DNA of 64,000 nucleotides from Leucobacter sp. PH1c (GCF_000633415.1 NZ_AYMV01000030.1:1-64000), one strand, 5' to 3'; positions 25,797 through 35,058 are shown, counted from the first letter of the stretch. The notes: a model not told the origin generated them from the sequence alone. Program-made: numbers and translations.

Positions 25797-27278
25797 ATGT
25801 CGGGTTCCCCAACCATCCGCGTTTCAGCTCAGCTCGGACGCGCCGCTAGCAGGCCCTCCCTGGTCGTTCTGTCGGCCTGCCTCGCTCAAGTCATCATCGT
25901 TCTCGACACCACGATTGTTGCAGTCGCGCTCCCTGACGCGCAGTTGGATCTGGGGTTCGCCAGCGCTGACCGTCAATGGGCTGTCACTGCATACACACTC
26001 GCATTCGGATCCCTGCTCCTTGTAGGGGGACGCGTGTCAACCTTCCTTGGCGCAAAACGCGCCTTTCTGATCGGCGCAGCAGGTTTTGGCATCGCGAGCC
26101 TTCTTGGAGGCCTTGCGAATGACTTTGGAACTTTGATCGCTTTCCGTGTCCTCCAAGGAGTCTTCGCCGCGTTGCTTGCCCCTACAAACCTCTCGCTCAT
26201 GAATGCTGCGTTCCCAGGGGCAGCTGGACGGTCCAAGGCCTTTGCAATCTTCGGCTCCGTCGCAGGGGCTGGTGCTGCGCTGGGGCTTGTTCTGGGCGGA
26301 GCGCTTACTGAGTTGGGGGATTGGAGGTGGTGCTTCTTCATAAATGTCCCCCTGGTCGCTGGAACAATCCTCGTCGCGATCAATGGGCTCCGCGGCACGG
26401 CCGGCAGAACTTCGGGTTCACTCCTTGATGACGTGACCGGACTACTGTTGGGAACCGCGTCGGTGTCGGCACTGGTGTTCGCTTTCTCGTGCGCCGAATC
26501 CGACGGCTGGACTCACTTATCGACTCTGGTGTTGCTCGTCGGCGGCGCAGTTCTCGCCATCGTATTCGTGATCCGTGAACGATTGGCGGCTGAACCTCTT
26601 GTCCCGTTGAGCCTGCTCGCTGACGCTCGGCGTTCGTCTTCGTATCTCGCGATCGCCCTGGTCGGCTTCGCTCAGATGGGCGCGTCCGTGTACCTCACCT
26701 TTTACCTGCAAGAGGACCTGGGGTACTCGCCGCTGCGAACTGGACTCGCTTTCCTCCCCATGGTTGTGGGGCTGATCGTCGCTGCAATCGTTAGCACGCG
26801 ATTCCTTGTGCCTCGCTTCGGACTCGGAGTCGTCCTGACTGTTGGCCCTCTCATGCAAAGCATCGGCTTCATTTGGTTGTCTGGTCTGGGAACCGTGGAC
26901 GAATACGTTTCAGAGTTGGTCTCGCCCATGGTGGTGATAGGGATGGGGCTCGGGACCGTTATGGCTCCCGCGATGTCTTCCGCGACCGTGGGTCTTAACC
27001 CAGCACGGGGCGGCCTTGCCTCCGCACTCGCCAACACAAGCCAACAGCTGGGGGCCTCACTTGGTGTGGCTTTCCTCAGCACGATCGCAACGTCGATTGT
27101 GTCCGAGCGAATAGAGGCTGCGGCTCCTCTGACGCGAGCTGAGGCTGCCACTGTTCGTCTCTCTGCCGACGTCGCGGCCTACTCCGCGGGATTTCAATGG
27201 CTCGCAGGCATCACCGCGTTGGTCGCGGCCCTCATCGCGATGCGCTTCGCCCTCGGCCGACTTGTCGGTGGCCAATGA
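25797..27278 (+). CDS. MFS exporter, DHA2/EmrB-QacA type
   Basis: The 493-residue product has about 14 predicted transmembrane segments. Helix 1 contains the DHA2 motif LDTTIVAVALP (about residues 37-47), and RVLQGVFAALLAP is the motif after helix 3-4. It is a proton-driven drug exporter by family, most likely pumping out the product of the NRPS/KS genes downstream and giving self-resistance (inference). The ATG at 25797 is preferred because it precedes the first helix by a normal 20-25 residues; the frame extends upstream without support. The TGA overlaps the next start (ATGA). Confidence 0.88.
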   Translation: MSGSPTIRVSAQLGRAASRPSLVVLSACLAQVIIVLDTTIVAVALPDAQLDLGFASADRQWAVTAYTLAFGSLLLVGGRVSTFLGAKRAFLIGAAGFGIASLLGGLANDFGTLIAFRVLQGVFAALLAPTNLSLMNAAFPGAAGRSKAFAIFGSVAGAGAALGLVLGGALTELGDWRWCFFINVPLVAGTILVAINGLRGTAGRTSGSLLDDVTGLLLGTASVSALVFAFSCAESDGWTHLSTLVLLVGGAVLAIVFVIRERLAAEPLVPLSLLADARRSSSYLAIALVGFAQMGASVYLTFYLQEDLGYSPLRTGLAFLPMVVGLIVAAIVSTRFLVPRFGLGVVLTVGPLMQSIGFIWLSGLGTVDEYVSELVSPMVVIGMGLGTVMAPAMSSATVGLNPARGGLASALANTSQQLGASLGVAFLSTIATSIVSERIEAAAPLTRAEAATVRLSADVAAYSAGFQWLAGITALVAALIAMRFALGRLVGGQ

Positions 27279-27952
27279 GCGTGAGAATCATAGCGGCCCG
27301 CCTCCCCGCAGACCTGGCAACGCTCGATCGAGGCGGCTGGAGCCCAGCGTCAGCCGCTCGAGCGGCGATGATCGCCCGCAAGCACCGCGCAATTGACCGG
27401 GTTCGATCACGGATGGCTGATTACCTCCTTCACCACGTCTGCGGCGCTCCAGCAGGGTACGACCACATCGGTCGGCCGATACATCCCACTGGCGCTGGTG
27501 CCTCTGCAAGCCACGATGGAGTATGGGTGGTCGCGGCTACTGCAAGGTACGCGATTGGGGTCGATGTCGTCGCCATTGACCGGGCTTCATCTATCCCCAA
27601 TACTGCGTTCGACCCGCTTGAGCTCACTCGAATCGGCAAGGGCGTTACCAGCGAAGCCCAGCTACTCAAGGCCCGGATATGGGCGGCGAAGGAAGCTCAC
27701 CTCAAACGACTGGGCATAGGCCTACTCCGCCATCCGGGCACGATAGTCAGCAGTCCGTCCGCTCGGCACATCCGCATTCTCGACGGCAACGATTCTTCGT
27801 GTGTTGCCCTCCAAAGTCTCGACGCGAGCCACATCCTCGCTGTCACGGTCCCTGACGAGAACACCGGGGTCCAGCTCCTTGAATACACCACTCCGATCGA
27901 TGCGCGGCGCAATCAGGCCCGCCCCCGCTACTCGGCCCCCGAAAGGACTTAG
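27275..27952 (+). CDS. Sfp-type 4'-phosphopantetheinyl transferase
   Basis: The 225-residue product has the two family signatures: GVDVVAIDRASS (about residues 93-104; Asp for magnesium) and KARIWAAKEAHLKRLGIGL (about 131-149; the WxxKEA motif). An N-terminal HPTGAGASASHD matches the family SHS region in a modified form. It transfers phosphopantetheine from CoA to the carrier domains of the adjacent NRPS (Ser in GGTS) and KS-ACP-TE (Ser in GADSL). The start overlaps the MFS stop and its own TAG overlaps a GTG at the NRPS start. Confidence 0.9.
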   Translation: MSVRIIAARLPADLATLDRGGWSPASAARAAMIARKHRAIDRVRSRMADYLLHHVCGAPAGYDHIGRPIHPTGAGASASHDGVWVVAATARYAIGVDVVAIDRASSIPNTAFDPLELTRIGKGVTSEAQLLKARIWAAKEAHLKRLGIGLLRHPGTIVSSPSARHIRILDGNDSSCVALQSLDASHILAVTVPDENTGVQLLEYTTPIDARRNQARPRYSAPERT

Positions 27953-27954
27953 TG

Positions 27955-30900
27955 ATGATGACGAACACCTTCGGCCCTTACCCTGCAACATCGGCACAGC
28001 GCAGCATGTTTTTGCACTCTGCTGCCCACCCGTCCGACACTGCGTTCGACCTCGGATTCGTCTTCCGGGTCGAAGGGGACGTCGACCGCGCTCGCCTCAT
28101 CGATGCGACACGCGCCGTATTCTCGGCTACGACAGCATTCTCAACCACCTTCCGGCACTCTGACGATGGTTTGATCGCTGCGCCGGGAACAGGTGTTGCG
28201 CGAGTGCTCGAGTTCGATCGGACACAGACGCCGACAGAGCTTCTCGAAGCCATGGTCCTTGAGGAAACCGAGCAGATGCTCGCATCAGGTCCGATTGCCC
28301 CGCACGATCCTCATCAGGTCACGGCTCGTTTCTACTACGGTCGGAAGACGTTGCTCCTCTCCTTCGTTGCCTCACACCTCGTCAGCGATGCGTACTCCTT
28401 CTATCGAGTCGTTGGCATGATCTCGACGCTGTACGCATCGATCGAGGCTGCATGGCCCGATCTCGTAAGTGGTCTAGGTGAGCACCCCGGCACCGTCGCT
28501 CCGCCGCCCATCTCTCCCCGGTCGATCGATCGCTACCGTGCACTCGTCGAAACGGTACCTGAGCCAGCTTCCTTGCCACTTGCAGTTCGCGACCGTGGGC
28601 GAATCAGAGGAACCCGCTCGCGGCTCCGGCTCGATGGGCCCGAAGTTCGTGCGCTGCGTGAGAGCGAGATGGTGGGGGAGTACGGTTTGGCGGCCGTTCT
28701 CTTCGCCGCCCACGCCCATGTCCTGAGTCGCCTTGCTGGCTCCGGGGCGATCACCGTCGGAGTACCAGTTGCAGGCCGTGCGGGGCATCGAGCTAAGAAT
28801 GCCGTCGGCTTCTTCGTAAACACTCTTCCGCTCCCCGTTTTGATCGACGGAAGCACGACGTGGCGGAGCCTGTGCGGGCAGATCTCCTCCGGTATCCGAA
28901 CCCTCCAGGGCGCTCAAGGTCTCAACATCCACGGGGAAACTGGCTCCGTCCTGTTCCCGGGGCCGAGAGCGACGGTCGACAACGCCGTGACGTTTTACGC
29001 TCAGGATCTCGCTCTCGAACTTGAGGGCGCTAGTGTGGTCTCTCTTCCCATAAATCGCACGGATCTCCCGTATCCACTCACAATCACTTTCGCCGATGAA
29101 CAGGATGCGATTCGCATCGAGGTTGGCGTGTCGGATGCCTTCCATCAGCCGACGGCAGCGGCGCAGGTGATGCAAGCCCTCGCTCTCGCGACGGCACAGC
29201 CTGACGCTCTCGTTGTCGACGATGCCGTGTTCGACGATGCATCAACGTCATCCAGCCCCGTGGAAGTTGCGAAGCCCGAGCTCACGGTTATCGACCTCAT
29301 CCGTTCGATCGCCGTCACCCAGCCCCACTCCATCGCCCTGAGCGCCGACGAAGAGATCAGCTACGCGGAGCTCGCTGACCGGATGCTCTCGGGCGCCGGT
29401 GAACTGGACGCCCATGAAGCCAGCCGGCTCGTGGTTGTGCGGATGAGAAAGAGCATAGACGCCGTGATTGCGATCCTGTCCGTCCTCGCATCCGGTCGAG
29501 CCTACGTTCCGATCGACCCCGCCGCACCTCCCCACCGCGTCCAGCTCATCCTGAGCAAGATCGCCAAGGAACTCGATGCATCACCAACGATTCTCGTCGA
29601 CGATAGTGCCACCGGCCCTGGCGAGATGTGTGCCGCAGTGATTACCCGCACATCGCGGCGCACTCGGCCAATGCGCCCGCCGACAGTAGCGGATCGCGCC
29701 TATGTGATCTTCACATCGGGCTCCACGGGGGAACCGAAAGGAGTCGTCGTCTCTCACAGTGCGCTTTCGGCGCTACTCGGCTCTGCTCGTTCGGTCATCA
29801 GTTCGAGCGCCGGAGACCGCTGGTGTCTCTTTCATTCACTTGCGTTCGACTTCAGCGTTTGGGAGCTCTTCGGAGCGATTACTACGGGTGGCACGCTGAT
29901 AGTTCCACGCCCAGAAGAGGTGTCCCACCCTGATGCCTTTGCCGACCTTGTCGAGCACGCGGGTATTACGGTGCTCAACCAGACACCATCCGCGTTCCGG
30001 CGACTGGCTGACGCTCTGCGCAGAAGCACTCGCACTTTTCCCGACGTTCGCGTGGTTGTCTTTGGGGGCGAGGCGCTCCACCCCGCTGATCTCCGGTCCT
30101 GGCGAGGCGAAGCGAACGCCCAGACACGATTCATCAACATGTACGGGATTACTGAAACGACGGTACATGTGACGGCAAAGGAGATCACGGAGCCCGAGAT
30201 TGACTGTGAAAGTCGGAGCATGATCGGGGAACCCCTGGCACATCTTGGCATCATTATCCTCGACGAGCTCGGCCGCCCAGCAGCAGTTGGCGTGGCAGGC
30301 GAATTGCTGGTCTTCGGCGCTGGCCTCGCGGACGAGTATCTCGGGCAGGAAGAGCTGACGGCAGCCAGATTCCGCACCATCGAGGTCCAGGGGCGCAAGC
30401 TACGCGCATATTGCACAGGCGACCGTGTGCGCCGCGACATCGACGGAGAACTCGTCTACCTGGGGCGCATCGACCAACAGGTCCAGCTGCGTGGTTACCG
30501 AATCGAGCTAGGAGAGATCGAAGCCGCCATCGCTGCGACCGGCCGAACGAGCGCAGCGGTAGCTGCGCTCGTCTCACCGGAGGGGCGGGAACCGTTCCTC
30601 TGCGCTTGGGTCGTCACCACCTCTGAGGAGGACGCAGACGCCATCCGCGCGGAGCTCGGGGATCACATCCCGTCGTACATGGTTCCGGCCGTCGTCGTAG
30701 CCCTCGAGACGATCCCGATGACTCGGAACGGGAAACCGGATGTCGCCGCCCTTCCCCTTCCTGCACATGAGACGGACGAGGAAGTCGACGATAGCCTCTC
30801 CGGGCGCATCGCTCGGGTCTGGGCGGAGGCGATTGGGGCTGGGCGTGTGCGAGCTCAAGACCGCTTCCTCGAAGTTGGCGGCACCTCGATGCACGTGATG

Positions 30901-31017
30901 GAAGTCCACGAGCGATTGCGCACTGACCTCGGGCTACACGACTTGACGCTCGTCGACCTCTTCGAATATTCCACCCCAGCCGCCCTGGCCGACTACGTGC
31001 TCAGCACTCGCGCCTAA
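27955..31017 (+). CDS. Nonribosomal peptide synthetase module, C-A-T
   Basis: The 1020-residue protein has one complete module. The condensation domain (about 1-430) has a variant active motif SHLVSDA (HHxxxDG with first His to Ser and Gly to Ala, catalytic His kept). The adenylation domain (about 440-930) has A3 FTSGSTGEPKG (about 583), A4 FDFSVWELFG, A5 NMYGITE (about 728), A7 YCTGDRVRRD, A8 QVQLRGYRIELGEIE and A10 NGKPD. The carrier domain (about 945-1020) has Ser in VGGTSMH. Aligning the pocket with GrsA gives the ten-residue code DFWNVGMVHK, the classic threonine code. ATG at 27955 follows GAAAGGA; GTG 27952 and ATG 27958 are alternatives. A starter-type C domain implies acylation of threonine. 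It feeds the KS protein encoded 18 bp downstream. Confidence 0.92.
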   Translation: MMTNTFGPYPATSAQRSMFLHSAAHPSDTAFDLGFVFRVEGDVDRARLIDATRAVFSATTAFSTTFRHSDDGLIAAPGTGVARVLEFDRTQTPTELLEAMVLEETEQMLASGPIAPHDPHQVTARFYYGRKTLLLSFVASHLVSDAYSFYRVVGMISTLYASIEAAWPDLVSGLGEHPGTVAPPPISPRSIDRYRALVETVPEPASLPLAVRDRGRIRGTRSRLRLDGPEVRALRESEMVGEYGLAAVLFAAHAHVLSRLAGSGAITVGVPVAGRAGHRAKNAVGFFVNTLPLPVLIDGSTTWRSLCGQISSGIRTLQGAQGLNIHGETGSVLFPGPRATVDNAVTFYAQDLALELEGASVVSLPINRTDLPYPLTITFADEQDAIRIEVGVSDAFHQPTAAAQVMQALALATAQPDALVVDDAVFDDASTSSSPVEVAKPELTVIDLIRSIAVTQPHSIALSADEEISYAELADRMLSGAGELDAHEASRLVVVRMRKSIDAVIAILSVLASGRAYVPIDPAAPPHRVQLILSKIAKELDASPTILVDDSATGPGEMCAAVITRTSRRTRPMRPPTVADRAYVIFTSGSTGEPKGVVVSHSALSALLGSARSVISSSAGDRWCLFHSLAFDFSVWELFGAITTGGTLIVPRPEEVSHPDAFADLVEHAGITVLNQTPSAFRRLADALRRSTRTFPDVRVVVFGGEALHPADLRSWRGEANAQTRFINMYGITETTVHVTAKEITEPEIDCESRSMIGEPLAHLGIIILDELGRPAAVGVAGELLVFGAGLADEYLGQEELTAARFRTIEVQGRKLRAYCTGDRVRRDIDGELVYLGRIDQQVQLRGYRIELGEIEAAIAATGRTSAAVAALVSPEGREPFLCAWVVTTSEEDADAIRAELGDHIPSYMVPAVVVALETIPMTRNGKPDVAALPLPAHETDEEVDDSLSGRIARVWAEAIGAGRVRAQDRFLEVGGTSMHVMEVHERLRTDLGLHDLTLVDLFEYSTPAALADYVLSTRA

Positions 31018-31035
31018 CCCAGAAGAAGGCTTACT

Positions 31036-33576
31036 ATGACCGTACAAGATCCTGCTCCCGCCTACGGGAACGACGTTGCGATAACCGGGATCGCTCTCCG
31101 TGTACCCGGAGCCGACGATGTGAACGCCTTCTGGCAATTGACCGCTGAGGGGACGTCAACATTCCGATCCGTCTCAAGGGCAGAATCAGAACGATTCGGA
31201 TACACGTCCGCTCAGATCGACGATGAGGACTTCGTGTCCGTAGTGAGCGCGCTCGACGATTTCGATGCCTTCGACCACGATGCGTTCGGCATCTCAGCAC
31301 GTGACGCGGCGCTCATGGATCCACAACACCGCGTCTTCTTGGAATGCGCTCGCAGGGCACTCGATGATGCTGGATTCGGTGACGTTACAGGACTCAAGGT
31401 CGGCGTTTTCGGCTCAGCAAGTTCGAGTACCTACCTCACCGGACCCGTGCGCGCGGCAGGGCTTTGGGATGAGTCAGATCTCAATTTCAGTGCCATGCTC
31501 GCCAACGACAAGGACTTCCTGTGCACGCGCACGAGCTACGCGCTCGGACTCACCGGTCCGTCTGTAGTGGTGCAGTCCGCGTGCTCGAGCTCGCTTCTGG
31601 CTGTCCACCTCGCCAGGCAAGCACTCCTGCACGGGGAATGCGACGCGGCAATCGTCGGTGGTGTCTCCATATCGATCCCGCATCTCGGAGGCTACCTCAA
31701 GCGCTCCGGAAGCATCTTTAGCCCAACCGGATCGTGCCGGCCATTCGACCGCACTGCCGATGGAACAGTAAAAGCACATGGTGCCGCGGCCGTTGTCCTA
31801 GTGAGATCAGAGGACGCCAACCTTCAACATGTATATGCGAACGTGGCCGGAACCGCTGCCAACAACGACGGGGCTGACAAGGTCGGATTTCCCGCGCCAG
31901 GGGTATCTGGGCAGGCTGCCGTAATCCGATCTGCAATGGCGTCTGCTGGCATCACCGCCGACAAGGTGCGCTACATCGAGTCTCACGGGACAGGCACGCT
32001 TCTGGGGGATCCGATTGAGATTCGCGCTCTTCGACTTGCGCGCGAAGGTTCAACCAAATCGTGCTATCTCGGTAGTGCGAAGGCGAACGTCGGCCATCTC
32101 GACGCGGCTGCCGGTGTCATGGGGCTCGTGCGAGCTGCACTCGTGCTCGAGAAGGGCGTCATTCCTCCGCTCGCCGGTTTCTCCGAATCGAATCCGCTCC
32201 TCGATGTGGGTGAGGAAGTCGTCCTCCCTACAGAACCCGTCGATGCGCCGTGGCTGACCCACGCTGGTGTCAGCTCGTTCGGGATGGGCGGGAGTAACGT
32301 GCATGCCATTCTTCGCCGACGCGCCGACGCGCGCGGCCGGCAGGTTTCCCCCCAAGGCCGTCGCCTCGTGCGAACGCGGCACTGGGTTGGCCACCCCCGG
32401 CACACTCGAACACCGGAAGTCTCGAAGGCCGCCGGTCGCGCGACGGAATCGGCACGTTCAGTATCGCTTCCATCTCTGGAAGAACTGCTTGCTACCGTCC
32501 GCGAGGTCCTGCAGCTTCCCGAACTCGCGGCCGAGGACCGACTCGTGGATGCTGGTGCCGATTCGCTCGCCCTTATCGATATCACGGCAGCTCTCGCGGA
32601 ACGGCACGGAACGGCATTGGACGTCGCCGAACTCGAACGGATCGGCACGGTCGAGAAACTGTTTCAGACACACGTCATCGACAGGACGTCTGGCAAGGTG
32701 GGCCCGGTCGATGAACCGACCCGCCGTCACATAGCTCGGCAGCCACGATCGGCCTCCGATAACGCCGTCCACATCACGCCACCTCGTGAGCGTACGCTTT
32801 TCCTTGTACATCCCGCTGGTGGGACTACGACCTGCTACGCCGGCGTCGCTACTCACATTGGAGAGGATGTCGGAGTCACTGGTCTCGCTTTCCCTGCTGA
32901 CTTCCTCGGGCAGCGCATTACGATGAGAGAGCTAGCGGCCTCCTATCTCGCCACGATCACCGGAATCCAGCCGTCCGGACCTTACCTAATCGGTGGGTAC
33001 TCATTTGGCGGGAACCTTGCCGCCGAGCTGGCACTGCAGTTGGAGGAGGCTGGCGAGACAGTCGAGCTTCTCGTCATGATTGATTCGCATCCTCCGCACG
33101 CCTACACCAGCGGTGCCTGCGATGAGCAGGCGTACGTCGCTGCCTTCCCGGCGCTGCTCAGCACGCTTGTCCCTGGCATTCGATTCGCCGAGGACGTTCG
33201 TGCTCGCGCGGACGCACGCGGAATCCTCGAGGCTGTCGAACACCCGGCCTGGCCTGAGAGCGTGCGCAACGAATTCGCGCGATTCTTCGAGATCTGGCGA
33301 GAAAACCACGGCATGCTTAAGCGCTGGACGCCAGATCGACTGATCGACTGTCCTGTGCTCATCATCGAGGCTTCCGAACCGGAGCCCGAGGAAGTGCTCG
33401 ATTGTCTCTCGATCTCCCCGTCGACTGTGAACGAGTGGTCGAGATATCTCTCCCGGGCCCCGCAGATTATTGGCGTCGATGGCGACCACTACTCCATTTT
33501 CCGAGATCTGACCTCGCTTCGGCGCATCGGTGAGATTCTCGGTCAAGCGGCGACGCAGCGAGAACTGGTTCGATGA
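31036..33576 (+). CDS. KS-ACP-TE polyketide synthase without acyltransferase
   Basis: The 846-residue protein has a ketosynthase (about 12-425) with catalytic Cys in QSACSSS (about 178), His in IESHGTGTLLGDP (about 314) and His in ANVGHLDAAAG (about 350). An acyl-carrier domain (about 470-545) has Ser in GADSLAL, and a type I thioesterase (about 590-846) has nucleophile Ser in GYSFGG (about 653), Asp in VMIDSH and His in GDHYSIF (about 815). There is no AT, KR, DH or ER domain and no trans-AT gene in the cluster. The KS lacks the usual GEGAG loop, reading ADGTVKAHGAA. It could extend the threonyl-T intermediate once with malonate from a FabD-loaded ACP, or use the KS for a non-extending reaction such as cyclisation. 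Product unknown. Confidence 0.9.
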   Translation: MTVQDPAPAYGNDVAITGIALRVPGADDVNAFWQLTAEGTSTFRSVSRAESERFGYTSAQIDDEDFVSVVSALDDFDAFDHDAFGISARDAALMDPQHRVFLECARRALDDAGFGDVTGLKVGVFGSASSSTYLTGPVRAAGLWDESDLNFSAMLANDKDFLCTRTSYALGLTGPSVVVQSACSSSLLAVHLARQALLHGECDAAIVGGVSISIPHLGGYLKRSGSIFSPTGSCRPFDRTADGTVKAHGAAAVVLVRSEDANLQHVYANVAGTAANNDGADKVGFPAPGVSGQAAVIRSAMASAGITADKVRYIESHGTGTLLGDPIEIRALRLAREGSTKSCYLGSAKANVGHLDAAAGVMGLVRAALVLEKGVIPPLAGFSESNPLLDVGEEVVLPTEPVDAPWLTHAGVSSFGMGGSNVHAILRRRADARGRQVSPQGRRLVRTRHWVGHPRHTRTPEVSKAAGRATESARSVSLPSLEELLATVREVLQLPELAAEDRLVDAGADSLALIDITAALAERHGTALDVAELERIGTVEKLFQTHVIDRTSGKVGPVDEPTRRHIARQPRSASDNAVHITPPRERTLFLVHPAGGTTTCYAGVATHIGEDVGVTGLAFPADFLGQRITMRELAASYLATITGIQPSGPYLIGGYSFGGNLAAELALQLEEAGETVELLVMIDSHPPHAYTSGACDEQAYVAAFPALLSTLVPGIRFAEDVRARADARGILEAVEHPAWPESVRNEFARFFEIWRENHGMLKRWTPDRLIDCPVLIIEASEPEPEEVLDCLSISPSTVNEWSRYLSRAPQIIGVDGDHYSIFRDLTSLRRIGEILGQAATQRELVR

Positions 33577-34115
33577 GCGCCGAGCGCAGTGCCGGGGCAG
33601 GACGTACGGCGATGCTCATCGCCTTCGGATGTCACAACGCCGAAGAGATCGCCTTCTCTGACCATGGCAGCAGGCTTGATCCCCGTTTCCTCGCCAATCT
33701 CGGTCTTTCTGAAGAAGACTATCGCGCGGACCGAATGAGTATCGCCACCGCGCTATTGAGCGCTGTGGTGACCTGTGCAACGCATTCGAGAGGTGGTCGA
33801 GCTCGGCGGCCGATCACTGCCGCGATCGCGATTGCGTCTGCTGGTGCACTGTCCGTGAATGCTGCAGGGCATCTGCTGCAGGCCTTGGTGCGGCGTAATT
33901 ACAACCCTGGTCTTGTCACCGCACCCTTGCTCCTGATGAGTTCTATCGCCGCTATCCGTGGGTTCCGGGCCGATTCCAGTATCTCCAGAGTGGGCGCCGG
34001 AACCGCGGTCGTGGCTGGAACGGCACTCTCCGTGCCCGCGATCGTCGCCTCGCTCCGCATTGCTCGGCTTGTCAGACCCACCACCATACAAACTCGAAAG
34101 GAAAGCTCCCAATGA
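33573..34115 (+). CDS. HXXEE-domain membrane protein
   Basis: The 180-residue product has the HxxEE motif (HNAEE, residues 21-25) that defines the HXXEE family and a second family element, NAAGHLLQALVRRNYNPGLVT (about residues 93-113), among about four hydrophobic helices. The conserved His and Glu residues in membrane segments suggest a metal-dependent membrane enzyme, but no member's reaction is firmly known to me. It overlaps the KS-ACP-TE stop and the FolD-like start by four bases each, so it belongs to the cluster. Confidence 0.8.
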   Translation: MSAERSAGAGRTAMLIAFGCHNAEEIAFSDHGSRLDPRFLANLGLSEEDYRADRMSIATALLSAVVTCATHSRGGRARRPITAAIAIASAGALSVNAAGHLLQALVRRNYNPGLVTAPLLLMSSIAAIRGFRADSSISRVGAGTAVVAGTALSVPAIVASLRIARLVRPTTIQTRKESSQ

Positions 34116-35026
34116 CCGCACAGCTCATTCATGGGCGCCCAGTGCAGCAAGGCCTCGTCGCGGCGGCACTCGCCAAGACCTCCTCGGCAGGCGTACTGCC
34201 GCGTGTCGCCCTGCTTTCAGTGGCCAGTGATGACCCGATGCTCGCAATCAACCGAGAGCTTCACTTGCGCACCTTCGCCGCCTACGGCGTTGAGGGTATT
34301 GACGTCGCACTTCCCGCCGACGCAACGCTCGACACTCTTCTCGAACGCATCCATGAGGCCAACGACGACCAAGCGGTCCACGGCGTCATGGTGCTGATGC
34401 CGCTTCCCTCGCGCCTTTCCATCCGCGACATCCTTCCAGCAATTGATCCAAGGAAAGAACTTGAAGGCCTGCATCCGGAGCACACCGCTGGATTGCTCCC
34501 ATCGAACCGTCCGGCACCCACTGGTGTCCTGCCCCTCGTTGGAGAGGCGGTCATCCTCGCTCTTGCCGAATATGGCATCCCGCTAGAAAGCCGAAACATT
34601 GTTCTCCTGACGGAAGAGCCATTGATGCGCAGCAACCCCGTCGCCAATGTTGTCGCCAGATGCGTCGCGCCTGCGATGCTCCCGCCGAGTTCACCGTTGG
34701 CGATCGTGCCCATCGATCATCCCCAAGCTCGCCGACTCGCTTCCGCGGCTGATGTTCTGATTGTGAGTCTTGAGCGCCCGGAGGTCGTCTCCGCTGAGTG
34801 GGTGAAGCCCGGCGCAACTGTGATCGATTTCAACCCGAGTCTCGTCGGCTTCGTCGAACGTGAGGACGGCACCCAGGCACCGATTCTTCGTGGTGGAATC
34901 GCGACTGAGGACGTCGCCTCCGTCGCGGGACATATCCTCCCCGTGCCTGGGGGTATCGGTCCCGTCATGCTCGGTGTCCTCATTCGGAACGCTGCGCTGG
35001 CGGCGCTCGCATCGCGCACCCCGTAA
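34112..35026 (+). CDS. FolD-like protein with degenerate active site
   Basis: The 304-residue product aligns end to end with methylenetetrahydrofolate dehydrogenase/cyclohydrolase: VMVLMPLPSRL in place of VQLPLP, IDPRKELEGLHPEHTAGLL in place of PxKDVDGFHPxNxGxL, and ITPVPGGVGPMT seen as LPVPGGIGPVM. The Tyr and catalytic Lys of the YxxxK helix (E. coli Tyr50, Lys54) are missing: the segment reads LAINRELHLRTF. Asp of KDVDG is Glu-Leu-Glu, and the NADP loop GxSxxVGxP is changed to LTEEPLMRSNPV. Classical FolD chemistry is therefore doubtful. Co-translation with the biosynthetic genes suggests a recruited role, perhaps handling a one-carbon or folate-like substrate. A normal FolD should exist elsewhere in the genome. 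Confidence 0.8.
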   Translation: MTAQLIHGRPVQQGLVAAALAKTSSAGVLPRVALLSVASDDPMLAINRELHLRTFAAYGVEGIDVALPADATLDTLLERIHEANDDQAVHGVMVLMPLPSRLSIRDILPAIDPRKELEGLHPEHTAGLLPSNRPAPTGVLPLVGEAVILALAEYGIPLESRNIVLLTEEPLMRSNPVANVVARCVAPAMLPPSSPLAIVPIDHPQARRLASAADVLIVSLERPEVVSAEWVKPGATVIDFNPSLVGFVEREDGTQAPILRGGIATEDVASVAGHILPVPGGIGPVMLGVLIRNAALAALASRTP

Positions 35027-35034
35027 ATAGTTTG

Positions 35035-35058
35035 TCGGGTGAGCTCGACCCCACCCGA
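35035..35058 (+). terminator. Weak hairpin after the FolD-like gene
   Basis: 7-bp stem TCGGGTG/CACCCGA with a 10-nt loop, nine bases after the stop; no T-run. It may end the cluster mRNA before the regulator gene. Confidence 0.4.
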
